A stretch of DNA of 64,000 nucleotides from Endobugula sp047619205 (GCA_047619205.1 JBLHJR010000005.1:5039-69038), one strand, 5' to 3'; numbered from the stretch's first letter, positions 25,466 through 35,430 are shown. Translations and numbers: made by a program. Notes: generated from the letters alone by a model not told the origin.

Positions 25466-26668
25466 TTAAATCGTTTTCATCAGCGCCTGCACGACATAAT
25501 CCATATTGTTATTATTTAAACCTGCGACACTTATACGACTAGAATTCACCATGTAGACACTATGATCGTGCTTTAAGGTCTGCACTTGCTCTGGATTAAT
25601 ACCCAGAAAAGAAAACATGCCCTTCTCATTTTGAATATAATCGAAACGTGAGCCTGCACCGGCAGTTTGTAGCTTTCCAACTAAATTCACGCGTAAGCTC
25701 GCAATGCGTTCACGCATTTGCGTTAACTCTGTCTGCCATTGCTGATTTAACCCATCGTTGTGCAAAATAATATCGACTAATGCAGCACCATGATTAGGTG
25801 GCATGGAGTAGATCCCTCGCGCAATACTTAATAACTGCCCATGACTAATTTGTGCCTCAGCAGCATTTTTTGCCATCACCATTACCTCTCCTACGCGCTC
25901 ACGATATAGACCAAAATTTTTCGAGCACGAACTTGCCACAATCATTTCAGGACAATGCTCTGCTAGGTGGCGTAGCCCCCATGCATCTTGATCCAAACCA
26001 TCACCTAAGCCTTGATATGCCACATCAACGAATGGAATTGCGTCTTTTTCATTTAAGAAGGTCGTTAGTGTGCGCCATTGTGCTTCCGTTAAGTCTGCTC
26101 CCGAAGGGTTATGACAACAGCCATGTAGTAATACCACATCACCCGCAGCAATAGCCGATAAACCTTCCATCATTGCATCAAAATCAATGCTATGAGTTAC
26201 GTTACTGTAATACGGGTATTCTTTTAACTGTAAGCCACAACTACTCAATAGGGGAATATGGTTAGCCCATGTCGGCGTCGATATCCATACGCTTGCCGCA
26301 GTTTGCCTCTCTTTATTACACCGACCAATCAAATGTCCTGCCACATTGAGTGCACCACAACCCCCTGGGGTCTGCACACCTACGACACGTTGATCTTTTA
26401 TTGCAGGATGAGACTCGCCTAACAATAAATTGATCATGCCTTGATTAAAACCCACCAAACCCGCCGGGCTAACATAGGTTTTAGTGGTCTCTTCTTGTTG
26501 CAACTGTAGTTGTGCCGCTTGCACCGCCGCCATAATCGGCGTGTGACCATTTTCGTCTTTGTAGACACCGGCACCTAAATCGACTTTATCCAGATTACTA
26601 TCGGCGCGGCATTCAACTACAAGATTTAAGATAGGGTCTGCTGGCAAGGGGCTAAGAGTATCAAACAT
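25466..26668 (-). CDS. aromatic amino acid/aspartate aminotransferase
   Basis: A 400-residue class I PLP enzyme close to TyrB/AspC. Visible: VDLGAGVYKDENGHTPIM (about 27-44), TPTWANH (about 126-132), HGCCHNPSGADL (about 176), FVDVAYQGLGDGL (about 207-219) with the PLP aspartate, and SSCSKNFGLYRERVG, whose Lys binds PLP (about 244). It transfers the amino group between aspartate or aromatic amino acids and 2-oxoglutarate. The start is set at MFDTLSPLPADPIL, after AGGA, not at the extension to 26707. The aromatic versus aspartate preference cannot be fixed from sequence alone. Confidence 0.93.
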   Translation of the reverse strand: MFDTLSPLPADPILNLVVECRADSNLDKVDLGAGVYKDENGHTPIMAAVQAAQLQLQQEETTKTYVSPAGLVGFNQGMINLLLGESHPAIKDQRVVGVQTPGGCGALNVAGHLIGRCNKERQTAASVWISTPTWANHIPLLSSCGLQLKEYPYYSNVTHSIDFDAMMEGLSAIAAGDVVLLHGCCHNPSGADLTEAQWRTLTTFLNEKDAIPFVDVAYQGLGDGLDQDAWGLRHLAEHCPEMIVASSCSKNFGLYRERVGEVMVMAKNAAEAQISHGQLLSIARGIYSMPPNHGAALVDIILHNDGLNQQWQTELTQMRERIASLRVNLVGKLQTAGAGSRFDYIQNEKGMFSFLGINPEQVQTLKHDHSVYMVNSSRISVAGLNNNNMDYVVQALMKTI

Positions 26669-27013
26669 GGTATGTCCTAAAATGTCAAAAGAGAGAGAGT
26701 TGAGCACGAATTATAAATCACAAACTCTCTTAAAAGGAGAGTGAATCATTTATTTATCACCAATTACACTTGAATGAGAGCCATACTCATCACTCAAGCA
26801 TCAAACAAACAATATCACTGAGAACTTTTATCCTAAGTCAGCGTCTATAACTCTGATTAAATCATGGATCGATAACCCCAAAAAAACGCTTATGCGTAAA
26901 AATGTATGTCAGCTATCGATATGCAACATGAATATATATCAGGAAGTTCAATAGATAGATTTCGACGCAGACTTTTTTGATCAAACTACTTTTTCTAGGA
27001 TAGTAACTATACA
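26669..27013. other. divergent intergenic region, no gene seen
   Basis: This 345-bp spacer separates the minus-strand aminotransferase from the plus-strand redoxin gene and should carry both promoters. It holds a CTCTC/GAGAG inverted repeat near 26725-26742 and AT-rich stretches. I see no RNA gene or small coding frame worth naming. Confidence 0.4.
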
Positions 27014-27616
27014 ATGAACTATACGCTTTCTAGACGCTCATTTATCCAAGCTAGCATGCTATCTGCTGTTAGCTTATCAAGCCTGTCATTTCCTCGTTAT
27101 TTAGCCGCGCAAGCTACTAGAGGCATTAAAGGCGTTTTGGCACCAGAACTAGATGTCCCGTATTGGATAGATGGTAAAGGCAAGCCACAAATTCCCTTTA
27201 CTATTAGCCAACATCGCGGAAAATGGATCTACCTAAAGTGCTTTCAAGAATGGTGTCCTGCATGCCACTCTATTGGCTTTCCCAATTTACAAAAATTAGT
27301 CGCCGCCTTCCCTGACAATACATCGGTCGTGAGCGCGGTTATTCAAACCACATTTGAAGGCTTTGCTAGTAATACTAAAAAGTCTCTACGCAAAAACCAA
27401 TTACGCTACGGTTTAGATTTACCCTTTGGACACGACCCTGGCAACATTGATTTACCGGCGAATAATCCCAATCGATACTCTAAGACAATGGGGTCATACA
27501 GAACAGGAGGTACGCCTTGGGTTGTCATTATTAACCCCGATGGTATGGTAGTATTTAATGACTTTCATATTGATATCGACAAACTCATTATTTTTCTAAA
27601 AAATCAGGTAGTGTGA
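27014..27616 (+). CDS. Tat-exported thioredoxin-like (TlpA/AhpC-fold) protein
   Basis: The 200-residue protein begins LSRRSFIQASMLSAVSLSS, a twin-arginine signal with SRRSFIQ, so it is folded before export to the periplasm. The redox motif is WCPACH (about 79-84) after the strand GKWIYLKCFQ, and a conserved GGTPWVVIINPDG (about 170-182) carries the cis-Pro loop. It probably reduces or oxidises periplasmic cysteines. The stop overlaps or nearly meets the next gene, a membrane-anchored protein of similar fold, so both likely act together. Confidence 0.8.
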   Translation: MNYTLSRRSFIQASMLSAVSLSSLSFPRYLAAQATRGIKGVLAPELDVPYWIDGKGKPQIPFTISQHRGKWIYLKCFQEWCPACHSIGFPNLQKLVAAFPDNTSVVSAVIQTTFEGFASNTKKSLRKNQLRYGLDLPFGHDPGNIDLPANNPNRYSKTMGSYRTGGTPWVVIINPDGMVVFNDFHIDIDKLIIFLKNQVV

Positions 27617-27621
27617 TTATT

Positions 27622-28086
27622 ATGGGCAAAAAAAAGAAAGAACAACACAAAAAAAGTAATCCATCTCACAAGAAGCCACTTAACTGGAAGAAATGGATTA
27701 AAAAAGGGGCTATATTTTTCATTTTTACTGTTTTGATCGTAGGCACTATTTTTATTTACATTGACAATAAAAAAGTCGGCTATGATTTATCAGTGATTGG
27801 TAATGGCACCGCTAGCGTCATACAGATACACGACCACAATTGTCGCCTTTGCAGGCAACTAAAAAGTAACCTAGATAGCGTAAAAAGTGAATTTAAAGAG
27901 GACATTCAATTCAAGACTGCTAACATTCTCTCTAATAAGGGCGCTGCCTTTGCAAGAAAATATCAAGTACCTCATGTCACCTTATTATTTTTCGACAAAA
28001 AAGGTAAGCGAGTGAATATGCTGCAAGGTGTAACTTCTAAAGAAAACATTAAAACCGCACTGCTGTCACTAGCCAGGAAAAGATAA
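27622..28086 (+). CDS. membrane-anchored thioredoxin-fold protein
   Basis: About 154 residues: a Lys-rich cytoplasmic start (GKKKKEQHKK), one membrane helix (GAIFFIFTVLIVGTIFIYI, about 31-49) and a periplasmic thioredoxin-like domain with CRLC (about 77-80) and a cis-Pro VPHVTLL. A GTG at 27613, overlapping the previous stop, is an alternative start. It is coupled to the Tat-exported redoxin upstream and ends before a strong terminator. A thiol relay at the periplasmic face is the likely role, by inference. Confidence 0.72.
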   Translation: MGKKKKEQHKKSNPSHKKPLNWKKWIKKGAIFFIFTVLIVGTIFIYIDNKKVGYDLSVIGNGTASVIQIHDHNCRLCRQLKSNLDSVKSEFKEDIQFKTANILSNKGAAFARKYQVPHVTLLFFDKKGKRVNMLQGVTSKENIKTALLSLARKR

Positions 28087-28112
28087 CCCTACGAAGATAA
28101 AATAAGATTAAA

Positions 28113-28140
28113 AAAAAGCCATCATTAATGATGGCTTTTT
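28113..28140. terminator. bidirectional intrinsic terminator
   Basis: AAAAAGCCATCATT pairs perfectly with AATGATGGCTTTTT. It lies between the convergent redoxin gene (ends 28086) and ilvH (ends 28170) and has an A-run on one side and a T-run on the other, so it serves both. Confidence 0.9.
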
Positions 28141-28169
28141 AGTTCTACATCTCTTTTAACAAAAAAGAC

Positions 28170-28664
28170 TTATAAGCTCAGCACTTTTTCACCACGGCTG
28201 ATACCTGAAATACCGGTACGCACCACTTCAAGCACTACGGCTTCACCTACGGCACGAATAAAAGCAGTGAGTTTTGCATTGTCACCCACCAACTGTACGG
28301 TATAAATATTCGGCGTCACATCAATTATTTGGCCGCGAAAGATATCCACACTACGTTTGATTTCTTCCCGCGCGTTACCGATAGCCTTAAGCTTGACCAT
28401 CATTAATTCGCGCTCAATATACGCACTATTCGACAACTCAATGAGTTTGATCACATCAATAATTTTATTTAAATTCTTAGTGATCTGCTCAATTTTCTCA
28501 TCATTACCAATCGTGGTTAAGGTTAAACGCGATATTGTGTCGTCTTCCGTAGGTGCAACACTTAGTGATTCAATGTTGTAACCACGTTGGGAAAATAAGC
28601 CGACCACGCGTGAAAGTGCACCTGGAGCGTTTTCCATTAATATTGAAATTATGCGCTTATTCAT
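28170..28664 (-). CDS. ilvH: acetolactate synthase regulatory (small) subunit
   Basis: The 164-residue protein has the ACT domain at its N-terminus (ISILMENAPGALSRVVGLFSQRGYN, with NIESLSVAPTED) and the C-terminal IlvH domain (MMVKLKA, FRGQIIDVTP, EVVRTGISGISRGEKVLSL). It binds valine and gives feedback control of branched-chain amino acid synthesis. It overlaps the catalytic subunit gene by TAATG, so the two are made in balance. Confidence 0.95.
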   Translation of the reverse strand: MNKRIISILMENAPGALSRVVGLFSQRGYNIESLSVAPTEDDTISRLTLTTIGNDEKIEQITKNLNKIIDVIKLIELSNSAYIERELMMVKLKAIGNAREEIKRSVDIFRGQIIDVTPNIYTVQLVGDNAKLTAFIRAVGEAVVLEVVRTGISGISRGEKVLSL

Positions 28665-30397
28665 TAGCTGCGCTCCGTTTTACTTAACATCATATCGCCC
28701 ACGGACTCTAGCGGTATTTGCATCGGGTATACGTGCTCATTTTGATCCACATAAATATCCATAAACACCAAACGATCTTTCATTGCAAAACATTCTTCTA
28801 GCTTTTGCTTTAAGTCTTCACGCTTAGTGACTTTCATACCTACGTGACCATAAGCTTCGGCTAACTTAACAAAATCGGGTAAGGAATCTTCATATAAAGT
28901 TTCGGCATAACGGCCACTATAGTTCATATCCTGCCACTGTCTCACCATGCCTAGTGCTTGGTTATTAATATTAATAATTTTAATCGGCAATTTGTATTGC
29001 GTACAGGTAGACAATTCTTGAATACACATCTGCACACTGCCTTCGCCAGTAATACACACGACACAATCATCACGGAAGGCAAATTGCACGCCCATAGCCG
29101 CTGGAATACCAAAACCCATGGTACCCAAACCACCGGAAGTAACCCAACGACGGGCTTTATCAAATTTATAGTACTGTGCTGCAAACATTTGATGCTGACC
29201 AACATCCGTGGTGACAAAAGCATCACCCTTAGTCACTTCATACACAGCTTGCACCACTTCTTGTGGCTTCATCATATCGCCGGAAGTATCGAAGCGATTT
29301 TTTGTGTAAATACCGTGCTTATCACGCCATTGATTGATCTGTAACCACCACGCATTCAGTGCGTCTTCATCTATCCTATCGGTAGACTGACCCATCACTT
29401 TGAGCATATCGGTAAGTACCGACTCTACTGAGCCTACAATAGGAATATGCGCATGAATCGTTTTTGAAATGGAAGTAGGGTCAATATCAATATGAATAAT
29501 CGTGGCATTAGGGCAAAATTTATCTAATGAATTAGTCACCCGGTCATCAAAGCGTGCACCTACGGCTAAAATCAAATCACTCTTATGCATGGCCGAATTG
29601 GCCTCATAGGTACCGTGCATACCCAGCATGCCCACAAATTGTTCATCCGTACTAGGATAAGCGCCCAACCCCATTAGGGTGCTCGTAATAGGGACTTTCA
29701 ACTGCTGAACTAGCTGAGTTAATAACTCAGGCCCCTTACCCGCAATGCTACCGCCGCCCGCATAAATGATGGGCTGCTTCGCAGCGAGCAATGCCTTGAT
29801 GGCTTTGCGAATTTGCCCGCCATGGCCTTTAACATTCGGCGTATAAGAACGAATGAACACTTTTTGGGGAAAATCATAGTCAAACAGCCGATTAGGATCG
29901 GTCATATCTTTGGGGATATCAATCACCACGGGGCCGGGACGACCCGATGATGCAAGATAATAAGCCTTTCTAACAATCGTTGGGATTTCGCTCGGATCTT
30001 TGATCATAAAGCTATGTTTAACTATCGGGCGAGAAACCCCCATCATATCGGTTTCTTGGAACGCATCTTCACCAATTTTACTACTAGGTACTTGACCCGA
30101 AATGACGACCATGGGAATTGAATCCATATACGCCGTCGCAATACCGGTAATGGCATTAGTGGCACCTGGACCAGAAGTCACTAGCACACTACCGACATTA
30201 CCCGTAACACGAGCATAACCATCCGCAGCGTGGGTAGCTGCTTGCTCGTGACGGACTAACACATGCTGAACACTGTCTTGACGAAAAATCGCGTCATAAA
30301 TATGTAGCGCAGCACCACCGGGGTAGCCAAATAAAAATTCAACTCCCTCATCTTTTAAGGCGCGTAGCAATAAATCGCCGCCTGAAAGCTTTTCCAT
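28664..30397 (-). CDS. ilvI: acetolactate synthase catalytic subunit
   Basis: The 577-residue thiamine diphosphate enzyme condenses pyruvate (or pyruvate and 2-oxobutyrate) to start valine, leucine and isoleucine synthesis. Visible: the catalytic Glu in VLVRHEQAATHAADGYAR (about 50), PGATNAITG (about 78-86), SGQVPSSKIG and the ThDP motif GEGSVQMCIQELST (about 435 onward) ending with INNQALGMVRQWQ. The start is the ATG at 30397, 8 nt after GAGGG; an upstream in-frame start at 30418 would include that ribosome site. Its leader is unusually long. Confidence 0.95.
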   Translation of the reverse strand: MEKLSGGDLLLRALKDEGVEFLFGYPGGAALHIYDAIFRQDSVQHVLVRHEQAATHAADGYARVTGNVGSVLVTSGPGATNAITGIATAYMDSIPMVVISGQVPSSKIGEDAFQETDMMGVSRPIVKHSFMIKDPSEIPTIVRKAYYLASSGRPGPVVIDIPKDMTDPNRLFDYDFPQKVFIRSYTPNVKGHGGQIRKAIKALLAAKQPIIYAGGGSIAGKGPELLTQLVQQLKVPITSTLMGLGAYPSTDEQFVGMLGMHGTYEANSAMHKSDLILAVGARFDDRVTNSLDKFCPNATIIHIDIDPTSISKTIHAHIPIVGSVESVLTDMLKVMGQSTDRIDEDALNAWWLQINQWRDKHGIYTKNRFDTSGDMMKPQEVVQAVYEVTKGDAFVTTDVGQHQMFAAQYYKFDKARRWVTSGGLGTMGFGIPAAMGVQFAFRDDCVVCITGEGSVQMCIQELSTCTQYKLPIKIININNQALGMVRQWQDMNYSGRYAETLYEDSLPDFVKLAEAYGHVGMKVTKREDLKQKLEECFAMKDRLVFMDIYVDQNEHVYPMQIPLESVGDMMLSKTERS

Positions 30398-30868
30398 TCG
30401 AGAACCCTCTTTTACCATTAAATAAAATTATATAGACACTTAACGCCATAAATGAACAACATCACGACATAACTGTAGATGAAAACCATCTAACGTTATC
30501 GATGTTGCAATCAATGTCGTATGTCAATGTAAAGGCGTTGAACGCCTATTATACAGTCGCTAGATACTAGCCAGCTATCAGCTAACCTAGCTTGCGGTAG
30601 GGCCTCGAAACTAACCGATAAGTCAGTCGTCTAGGAGAGCGATCCACATCAGCGGTAACCGATGCAATAGAACTCATAAACCTTCAGCTTGGAATGGTTT
30701 ACGCCACACGCCGCGCTCACCCGAAGGTAAGCTTGTGTTCGTAAATGAATTATAGCGCTATTGATCAAATAATGACAAGAAGAATGATAATAGATGAAAA
30801 GATTAAACCATCCACAGTAAAAGATTGTTATAACCCACCTTCTCCTTAATAAGCCTAGAAGAAACTAT
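30398..30868 (-). other. long leader region of ilvIH and spacer to clpB
   Basis: This gene-free stretch holds the ilvIH promoter at 30749-30778 and an RNA leader of about 340 nt. On the minus strand it has a perfect AGGCGTT/AACGCCT hairpin (30533-30547) and a 31-codon frame starting MSSIASVTADVDRSP (about 30678 down to 30583) preceded by GAAGG. That peptide is not rich in Ile, Leu or Val, so it does not look like a classical ilv leader peptide. I cannot name the RNA. Confidence 0.4.
30749..30778 (-). promoter_or_regulatory. sigma-70 promoter of ilvIH
   Basis: On the minus strand TTGTCA (30773-30778), 18 bp, then a perfect TATAAT (30749-30754). Transcription would begin near 30741. Confidence 0.6.
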
Positions 30869-33532
30869 TTACTGCTCTTGCTTAGAACTAGAAAAAACAA
30901 TGTTATCAGCCTCACCCATACGCAAGTGAATGATATCTCCAGCTACAAAAGTACCTGCCAATATTTTTTGGGCTAAAGGGTTTTCAATGAGCTGCTGAAT
31001 AGTGCGCTTTAGAGGTCTAGCTCCGTACACTGGGTCAAAACCCGTTGCCGCTAGCTTATCCAATACCGCATCATCTATATCTAACAACAATTCACGCTCA
31101 GATAATCTTCCTATGAGAGAAGCTAATTGGATTTCCGCAATGCCGCGGATTTGACTTTGATCTAGAGGATGGAAGACCACGGCCTCATCAATTCGATTAA
31201 TAAATTCTGGACGGAAGTGATGTACCACCACATCCATTACTGCTGCCTTCATGGTGTCGTATGCAGCCTGTTTAGTTGAGTCTGTAATAGTACTTAAGAC
31301 GGTATTGCTATCCTCACTATTATCAACATCTTCAGTCTGGCCGTGCGCAAGCTCTTGGATAACATCAGAGCCCAAATTAGATGTCATCACAATCACCGTA
31401 TTACGGAAATCCACCGTGCGCCCCTGGCTATCGGTTAAACGTCCATCTTCCAAGACCTGCAATAAGATATTGAACACATCGGGGTGGGCTTTTTCTATTT
31501 CGTCTAATAATAATACCGAGTATGGACGGCGGCGTACCGCTTCCGTTAAATACCCGCCTTCTTCATACCCTACATAGCCGGGGGGCGCACCGATTAAACG
31601 TGCTACCGAGTGTTTTTCCATAAACTCTGACATATCTAAGCGCACCATCGAATCAGGGCTGTCGAATAAGAATTCCGCCAAGGTCTTACATAGTTCAGTT
31701 TTACCCACACCGGTTGGTCCCAGAAACAAAAACGAACCATTGGGTCGATTAGGGTCAGACAAACCAGCTCGTGATCGACGTACAGCATTGGCTACGGCCA
31801 CTACTGCTTGCTCTTGGCCAATCACATGACGATGCAACTCTGCTTCCATGCGCAATAATTTATCACGCTCACCTTCCAGCATCTTGGTTACTGGAATACC
31901 GGTCCATTTAGACACTACGTCGGCAATTTCTTCATCGGTGACTTTATTACGCAGCAATTTCATTTCCATCATTTCAGCCTGACTAGCCATGTCTAGCTGC
32001 TTAACTAATTCGGGAATAAAACCATATTGTAATTGAGATATACGTTCCAAATCACCGGCTCGCTTAGCCGCTTCCATATCTAAACGCGCCTGTTCTAAGG
32101 TACTTTTAATTTCTTGTGTTCCATGTAGGGCGGCTTTTTCTGCGCTCCAAATTTCCTCTAAGTCATTGTACTCTGCTTCAATATTCTTGATGGTGACATC
32201 CATCTTCTTTAAGCGCTCTCGCGATGCTTCATCTTTATCCTTTTTAACCGCCTCACGCTCAATTTTTAATTGAATCAGGCGACGCTCTAAACGATCTAAG
32301 GCTTCTGGCTTCGAGTCAATTTCCATACGGATGCGACTCGCTGCCTCATCTATTAAATCAATGGCCTTGTCAGGAAGTTGTCGATCAGTGATGTAACGTT
32401 GCGATAACTTTGCCGCCGCAATAATAGCAGAATCGGTGATATCAACACCGTGATGGACTTCGTAGCGTTCTTTTAATCCGCGCAAAATAGCAATGGTGTC
32501 GGTTTCGGAAGGCTCATCCACCAAGATTTTTTGAAAGCGGCGCTCTAAAGCAGAATCTTTTTCAATAAATTGACGATATTCATTTAGTGTCGTCGCTCCA
32601 ACGCAATGCAAATCACCGCGCGCCAAGGCCGGCTTTAGCATATTGCCCGCATCTAATGCACCTTCGGCTTTGCCTGCACCCACCATGGTATGCAACTCAT
32701 CGATAAAAATAATAATGCGGCCTTCTTGCTTGCCCAGTTCATTAATCACTGCTTTTAGACGTTCTTCAAATTCACCCCGGAATTTTGCACCCGCTAACAG
32801 AGAGCCTAGATCTAAGGATAAAACTCGCTTGCCCTTCAGACCGTCAGGAACTTCGCCATTAATAATGCGCTGCGCTAAGCCTTCAATAATGGCAGTTTTC
32901 CCCACACCAGGCTCACCGATTAATACCGGATTATTTTTAGTACGGCGTTGGAGCACCTGAATCGTGCGTCGAATTTCATCGTCGCGACCAATCACAGGAT
33001 CGAGCTTTCCAGACTCGGCCAAACTGGTTAAATCAACCGTATATTTTTCTAATGCCTGACGATTTTCTTCGGCATCTGGGTTATCAACCGTCTCGCCGCC
33101 GCGAATAGTGTCAATGGCTTTCTTTAAGCGCTTAAGGACTCCATAGCGAAGTAATAATTTACCTAAGTTAGTCGAACCATCTTCCATCGCCACCCACACA
33201 ATACTTTCACTTGAAATATAAGCATCGCCATTGTCCTGTGATTTTTTATCGGCTAAATTCAGTAAACGACCCATTTCTGGAGACATCTGCACATCACCAG
33301 TAGGATTTTGTATTTTTGGCAGCTCATCTAATTGCTTAGCTAACTCATTGCGCAAGACCGCAGTATCAAAACCTGCCTGCGCTAACAAAGGACGTACCGT
33401 ACCGCCCTGCTGGTTTAACAGGGCAGAGAATAAATGTAGTGGGTCTAAACGGCTATGATCACGACCTAGAGCCAAAGACTGCGCATCAGAAAGTGCTGTT
33501 TGTAATTGATTGGTCAAACGGTCAATTCGCAT
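30869..33532 (-). CDS. clpB: ClpB disaggregase
   Basis: The 887-residue Hsp100 ATPase has an N-domain (DRLTNQLQTALSDAQSLAL), AAA-1 with GEPGVGKTA (about 205-213), the middle coiled coil (about 400-520: LEEIWSAEKAALHGTQEIK) and AAA-2 with GPTGVGKTE (about 604-612) and LLLDEIEKAHPDVFN. With DnaK it threads proteins out of aggregates. It is about 30 residues longer than E. coli ClpB because of an acidic insert in AAA-2 (GQTEDVDNSEDSNTVLSTITD, about 720-740). A sigma-32-like promoter lies upstream. Confidence 0.97.
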   Translation of the reverse strand: MRIDRLTNQLQTALSDAQSLALGRDHSRLDPLHLFSALLNQQGGTVRPLLAQAGFDTAVLRNELAKQLDELPKIQNPTGDVQMSPEMGRLLNLADKKSQDNGDAYISSESIVWVAMEDGSTNLGKLLLRYGVLKRLKKAIDTIRGGETVDNPDAEENRQALEKYTVDLTSLAESGKLDPVIGRDDEIRRTIQVLQRRTKNNPVLIGEPGVGKTAIIEGLAQRIINGEVPDGLKGKRVLSLDLGSLLAGAKFRGEFEERLKAVINELGKQEGRIIIFIDELHTMVGAGKAEGALDAGNMLKPALARGDLHCVGATTLNEYRQFIEKDSALERRFQKILVDEPSETDTIAILRGLKERYEVHHGVDITDSAIIAAAKLSQRYITDRQLPDKAIDLIDEAASRIRMEIDSKPEALDRLERRLIQLKIEREAVKKDKDEASRERLKKMDVTIKNIEAEYNDLEEIWSAEKAALHGTQEIKSTLEQARLDMEAAKRAGDLERISQLQYGFIPELVKQLDMASQAEMMEMKLLRNKVTDEEIADVVSKWTGIPVTKMLEGERDKLLRMEAELHRHVIGQEQAVVAVANAVRRSRAGLSDPNRPNGSFLFLGPTGVGKTELCKTLAEFLFDSPDSMVRLDMSEFMEKHSVARLIGAPPGYVGYEEGGYLTEAVRRRPYSVLLLDEIEKAHPDVFNILLQVLEDGRLTDSQGRTVDFRNTVIVMTSNLGSDVIQELAHGQTEDVDNSEDSNTVLSTITDSTKQAAYDTMKAAVMDVVVHHFRPEFINRIDEAVVFHPLDQSQIRGIAEIQLASLIGRLSERELLLDIDDAVLDKLAATGFDPVYGARPLKRTIQQLIENPLAQKILAGTFVAGDIIHLRMGEADNIVFSSSKQEQ

Positions 33533-33618
33533 ATTAACGATCTCTTAAAAAAATAAACGACACGATACAATCCATGCATAAAGATTTGGCTCTCGTGGAG
33601 CTTTAACGCCTACTAGTA

Positions 33619-33646
33619 ATATAGGGGAGAAGGTCGGTAAATCAAG
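33619..33646 (-). promoter_or_regulatory. sigma-32-type heat-shock promoter of clpB
   Basis: On the minus strand CTTGATT is followed after about 12 bp by CCCCTATAT, close to the RpoH consensus CTTGAA and CCCCATnT. It lies about 90-115 bp upstream of clpB, as expected for this heat-shock gene. Confidence 0.6.
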
Positions 33647-33798
33647 GGAGGAAGCAAAAACGAAGTAGGCCATTATACTGACTATGTGTGCTCACACATT
33701 CAAAGAAGCCTTAATTGAGAAGCCCTTTTAAGAAGCTCTTTTAAAAACCTTTTTATGTGAAAAAATGCAACAGCTATATTGAAAAACCGTATTGAAAG

Positions 33799-35235
33799 CT
33801 ATTGTTGTGGGCCGATGAAACGCGTTTTTTCTTGGGTTTTAATGGCCGGGTTATTAACATCGGTCACAATGAAAGTAATATCGGTACTAATTTCTGTTAA
33901 CCGATCTTCAGCAATAGATACACGGATAGGCACACTGTATATTTCACCTTCTTCTAATAAAACGGGACGATTCTTCACAATAGTAAAAGGCAAACCTGCA
34001 TCGAGACTAATCGTATAGGTTTGCTCTCCTCGCTGCATATTATTGATCTTCACCCTATATATATTGTGCACATTACCTTGACGCACTTGAAACATTTGTG
34101 AGCCACGATCACGCTTTACATCGACACTCACCGGCTGACGATTCGCCACGGTGAAAACAAACAAACCCATCACAATAGCCAATACGCCAATATAAGCGAA
34201 CACCCTAAAGCGCACAAATTGTGTTTTCCCTGTTGCCAACTCATCTTCACTAGTAAAGCGTATAAGACCACGGGAATAATCCATCTTATCCATCACCGTG
34301 TTACAAGCATCCACACATAACCCACAGTTAATACATTCGTATTGGAGACCATCACGAATATCAATATCAACGGGGCATACCTGTACACACCAAGAGCAAT
34401 CAACACAATCACCCAAAGCTGTAGTCGTATAATCGTCTTCAGGTTTTCTAGCACCACGATTTTCACCGCGTGCAGCATCATAATGTACCGCTAAGGTATC
34501 ATTATCATACATAACCGACTGGAAGCGCGCATAGGGACACATATATTTACACACTTGCTCGCGTAAAAACCCTGCGTTCATATAGGTCATGGCAGTAAAA
34601 AATAGTGTCCAAAAAATTGCGGTAAAACTATCAAAAACTAAAAATCCAGATTCATCAAAATAAGGCACAAAACCGGCAAGAAGATCACGAACAGGATAGA
34701 AGTAACCAACAAAAGTAAGGCCAGTGATAAAAGAAATAATAAACCATAAGCTAAATTTAGCGGTTTTACGCGTAGTTTTTTCTAAATCCCATTCACTCTT
34801 ATCGAGTTTGATGCGCTTGTTACGATCACCTTCACAGACATGCTCGGCCCAGATAAACATCAATGTCCATACTGTTTGAGGACAAGTAAACCCACACCAT
34901 ACCCGCCCAAAGAAAGCGGTGACCGTAAAGAGTGCAAAAGCAGAAATAATCAACAACCATGCTAATAGGATGCCATCTTGTGGACCAAAAGTGACCCATA
35001 AGATATGAAATTGACGAGCAGGAAGGTCAAATAATATCGCCGGACGTGCGTCAATTACAAGCCAAGGTAATAGCAGAAAACCTAGCATTAGCGGTAAGCC
35101 GGTATAACGCCGCAAGGATTGATAAAAACCAGAAATTTTACGTAAATAAATTTTATCTTCTGATTCATAAAGATTAACGTAACGAATCGTGGATTCATCT
35201 GAAGATGAAGGCAGTCTATCGTGGGAGTCGGACAT
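33799..35235 (-). CDS. ccoG: cbb3 oxidase assembly protein CcoG (RdxA/FixG)
   Basis: The 478-residue membrane protein has an N-terminal membrane part with CGFTCPQTVW (about 106) and CKYMCPYARF (about 229), two 4Fe-4S ferredoxin motifs CVDCSWCVQVCP and CINCGLCVDACN (about 270-310), a further membrane helix and a periplasmic Ig-like tail. CcoG acts as a copper reductase for cbb3 oxidase biogenesis. It lies downstream of ccoNOQP on the same strand but separated by about 770 bp of mobile repeats. The usual partners ccoH, ccoI and ccoS do not follow. Confidence 0.94.
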   Translation of the reverse strand: MSDSHDRLPSSSDESTIRYVNLYESEDKIYLRKISGFYQSLRRYTGLPLMLGFLLLPWLVIDARPAILFDLPARQFHILWVTFGPQDGILLAWLLIISAFALFTVTAFFGRVWCGFTCPQTVWTLMFIWAEHVCEGDRNKRIKLDKSEWDLEKTTRKTAKFSLWFIISFITGLTFVGYFYPVRDLLAGFVPYFDESGFLVFDSFTAIFWTLFFTAMTYMNAGFLREQVCKYMCPYARFQSVMYDNDTLAVHYDAARGENRGARKPEDDYTTTALGDCVDCSWCVQVCPVDIDIRDGLQYECINCGLCVDACNTVMDKMDYSRGLIRFTSEDELATGKTQFVRFRVFAYIGVLAIVMGLFVFTVANRQPVSVDVKRDRGSQMFQVRQGNVHNIYRVKINNMQRGEQTYTISLDAGLPFTIVKNRPVLLEEGEIYSVPIRVSIAEDRLTEISTDITFIVTDVNNPAIKTQEKTRFIGPQQ

Positions 35236-35257
35236 AAATAATGGACTCTTTTATTAA

Positions 35258-35430
35258 CTAAATACCGCAGTGGAATCGTAGCGAGGGTGACTAAGGTGCT
35301 GAATATAAAGTAATTTTTTGCTTTTTTCGGCAAACTCGTAGCCACCCTACGGGTGCAGCCTTAAAAAGTGAAAAACGCTTTAGATTCAGTGCCTTAGACA
35401 GCCGCAGTAAATTCAACTGCGGCCTTTAGG
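35258..35430. repeat. diverged MITE family 1 copy upstream of ccoG
   Basis: The left end CTAAATACCGCAGTGGAATCG and, inverted, the right end CCTAAAGGCCGCAGTTGAAT resemble family 1 ends, and the length (173 bp) fits. The flanks (ATTAA, TTAAG) are only a rough duplication, so this is an older or related insertion. It lies between the ccoG start and the rest of the repeat cluster. Confidence 0.55.
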
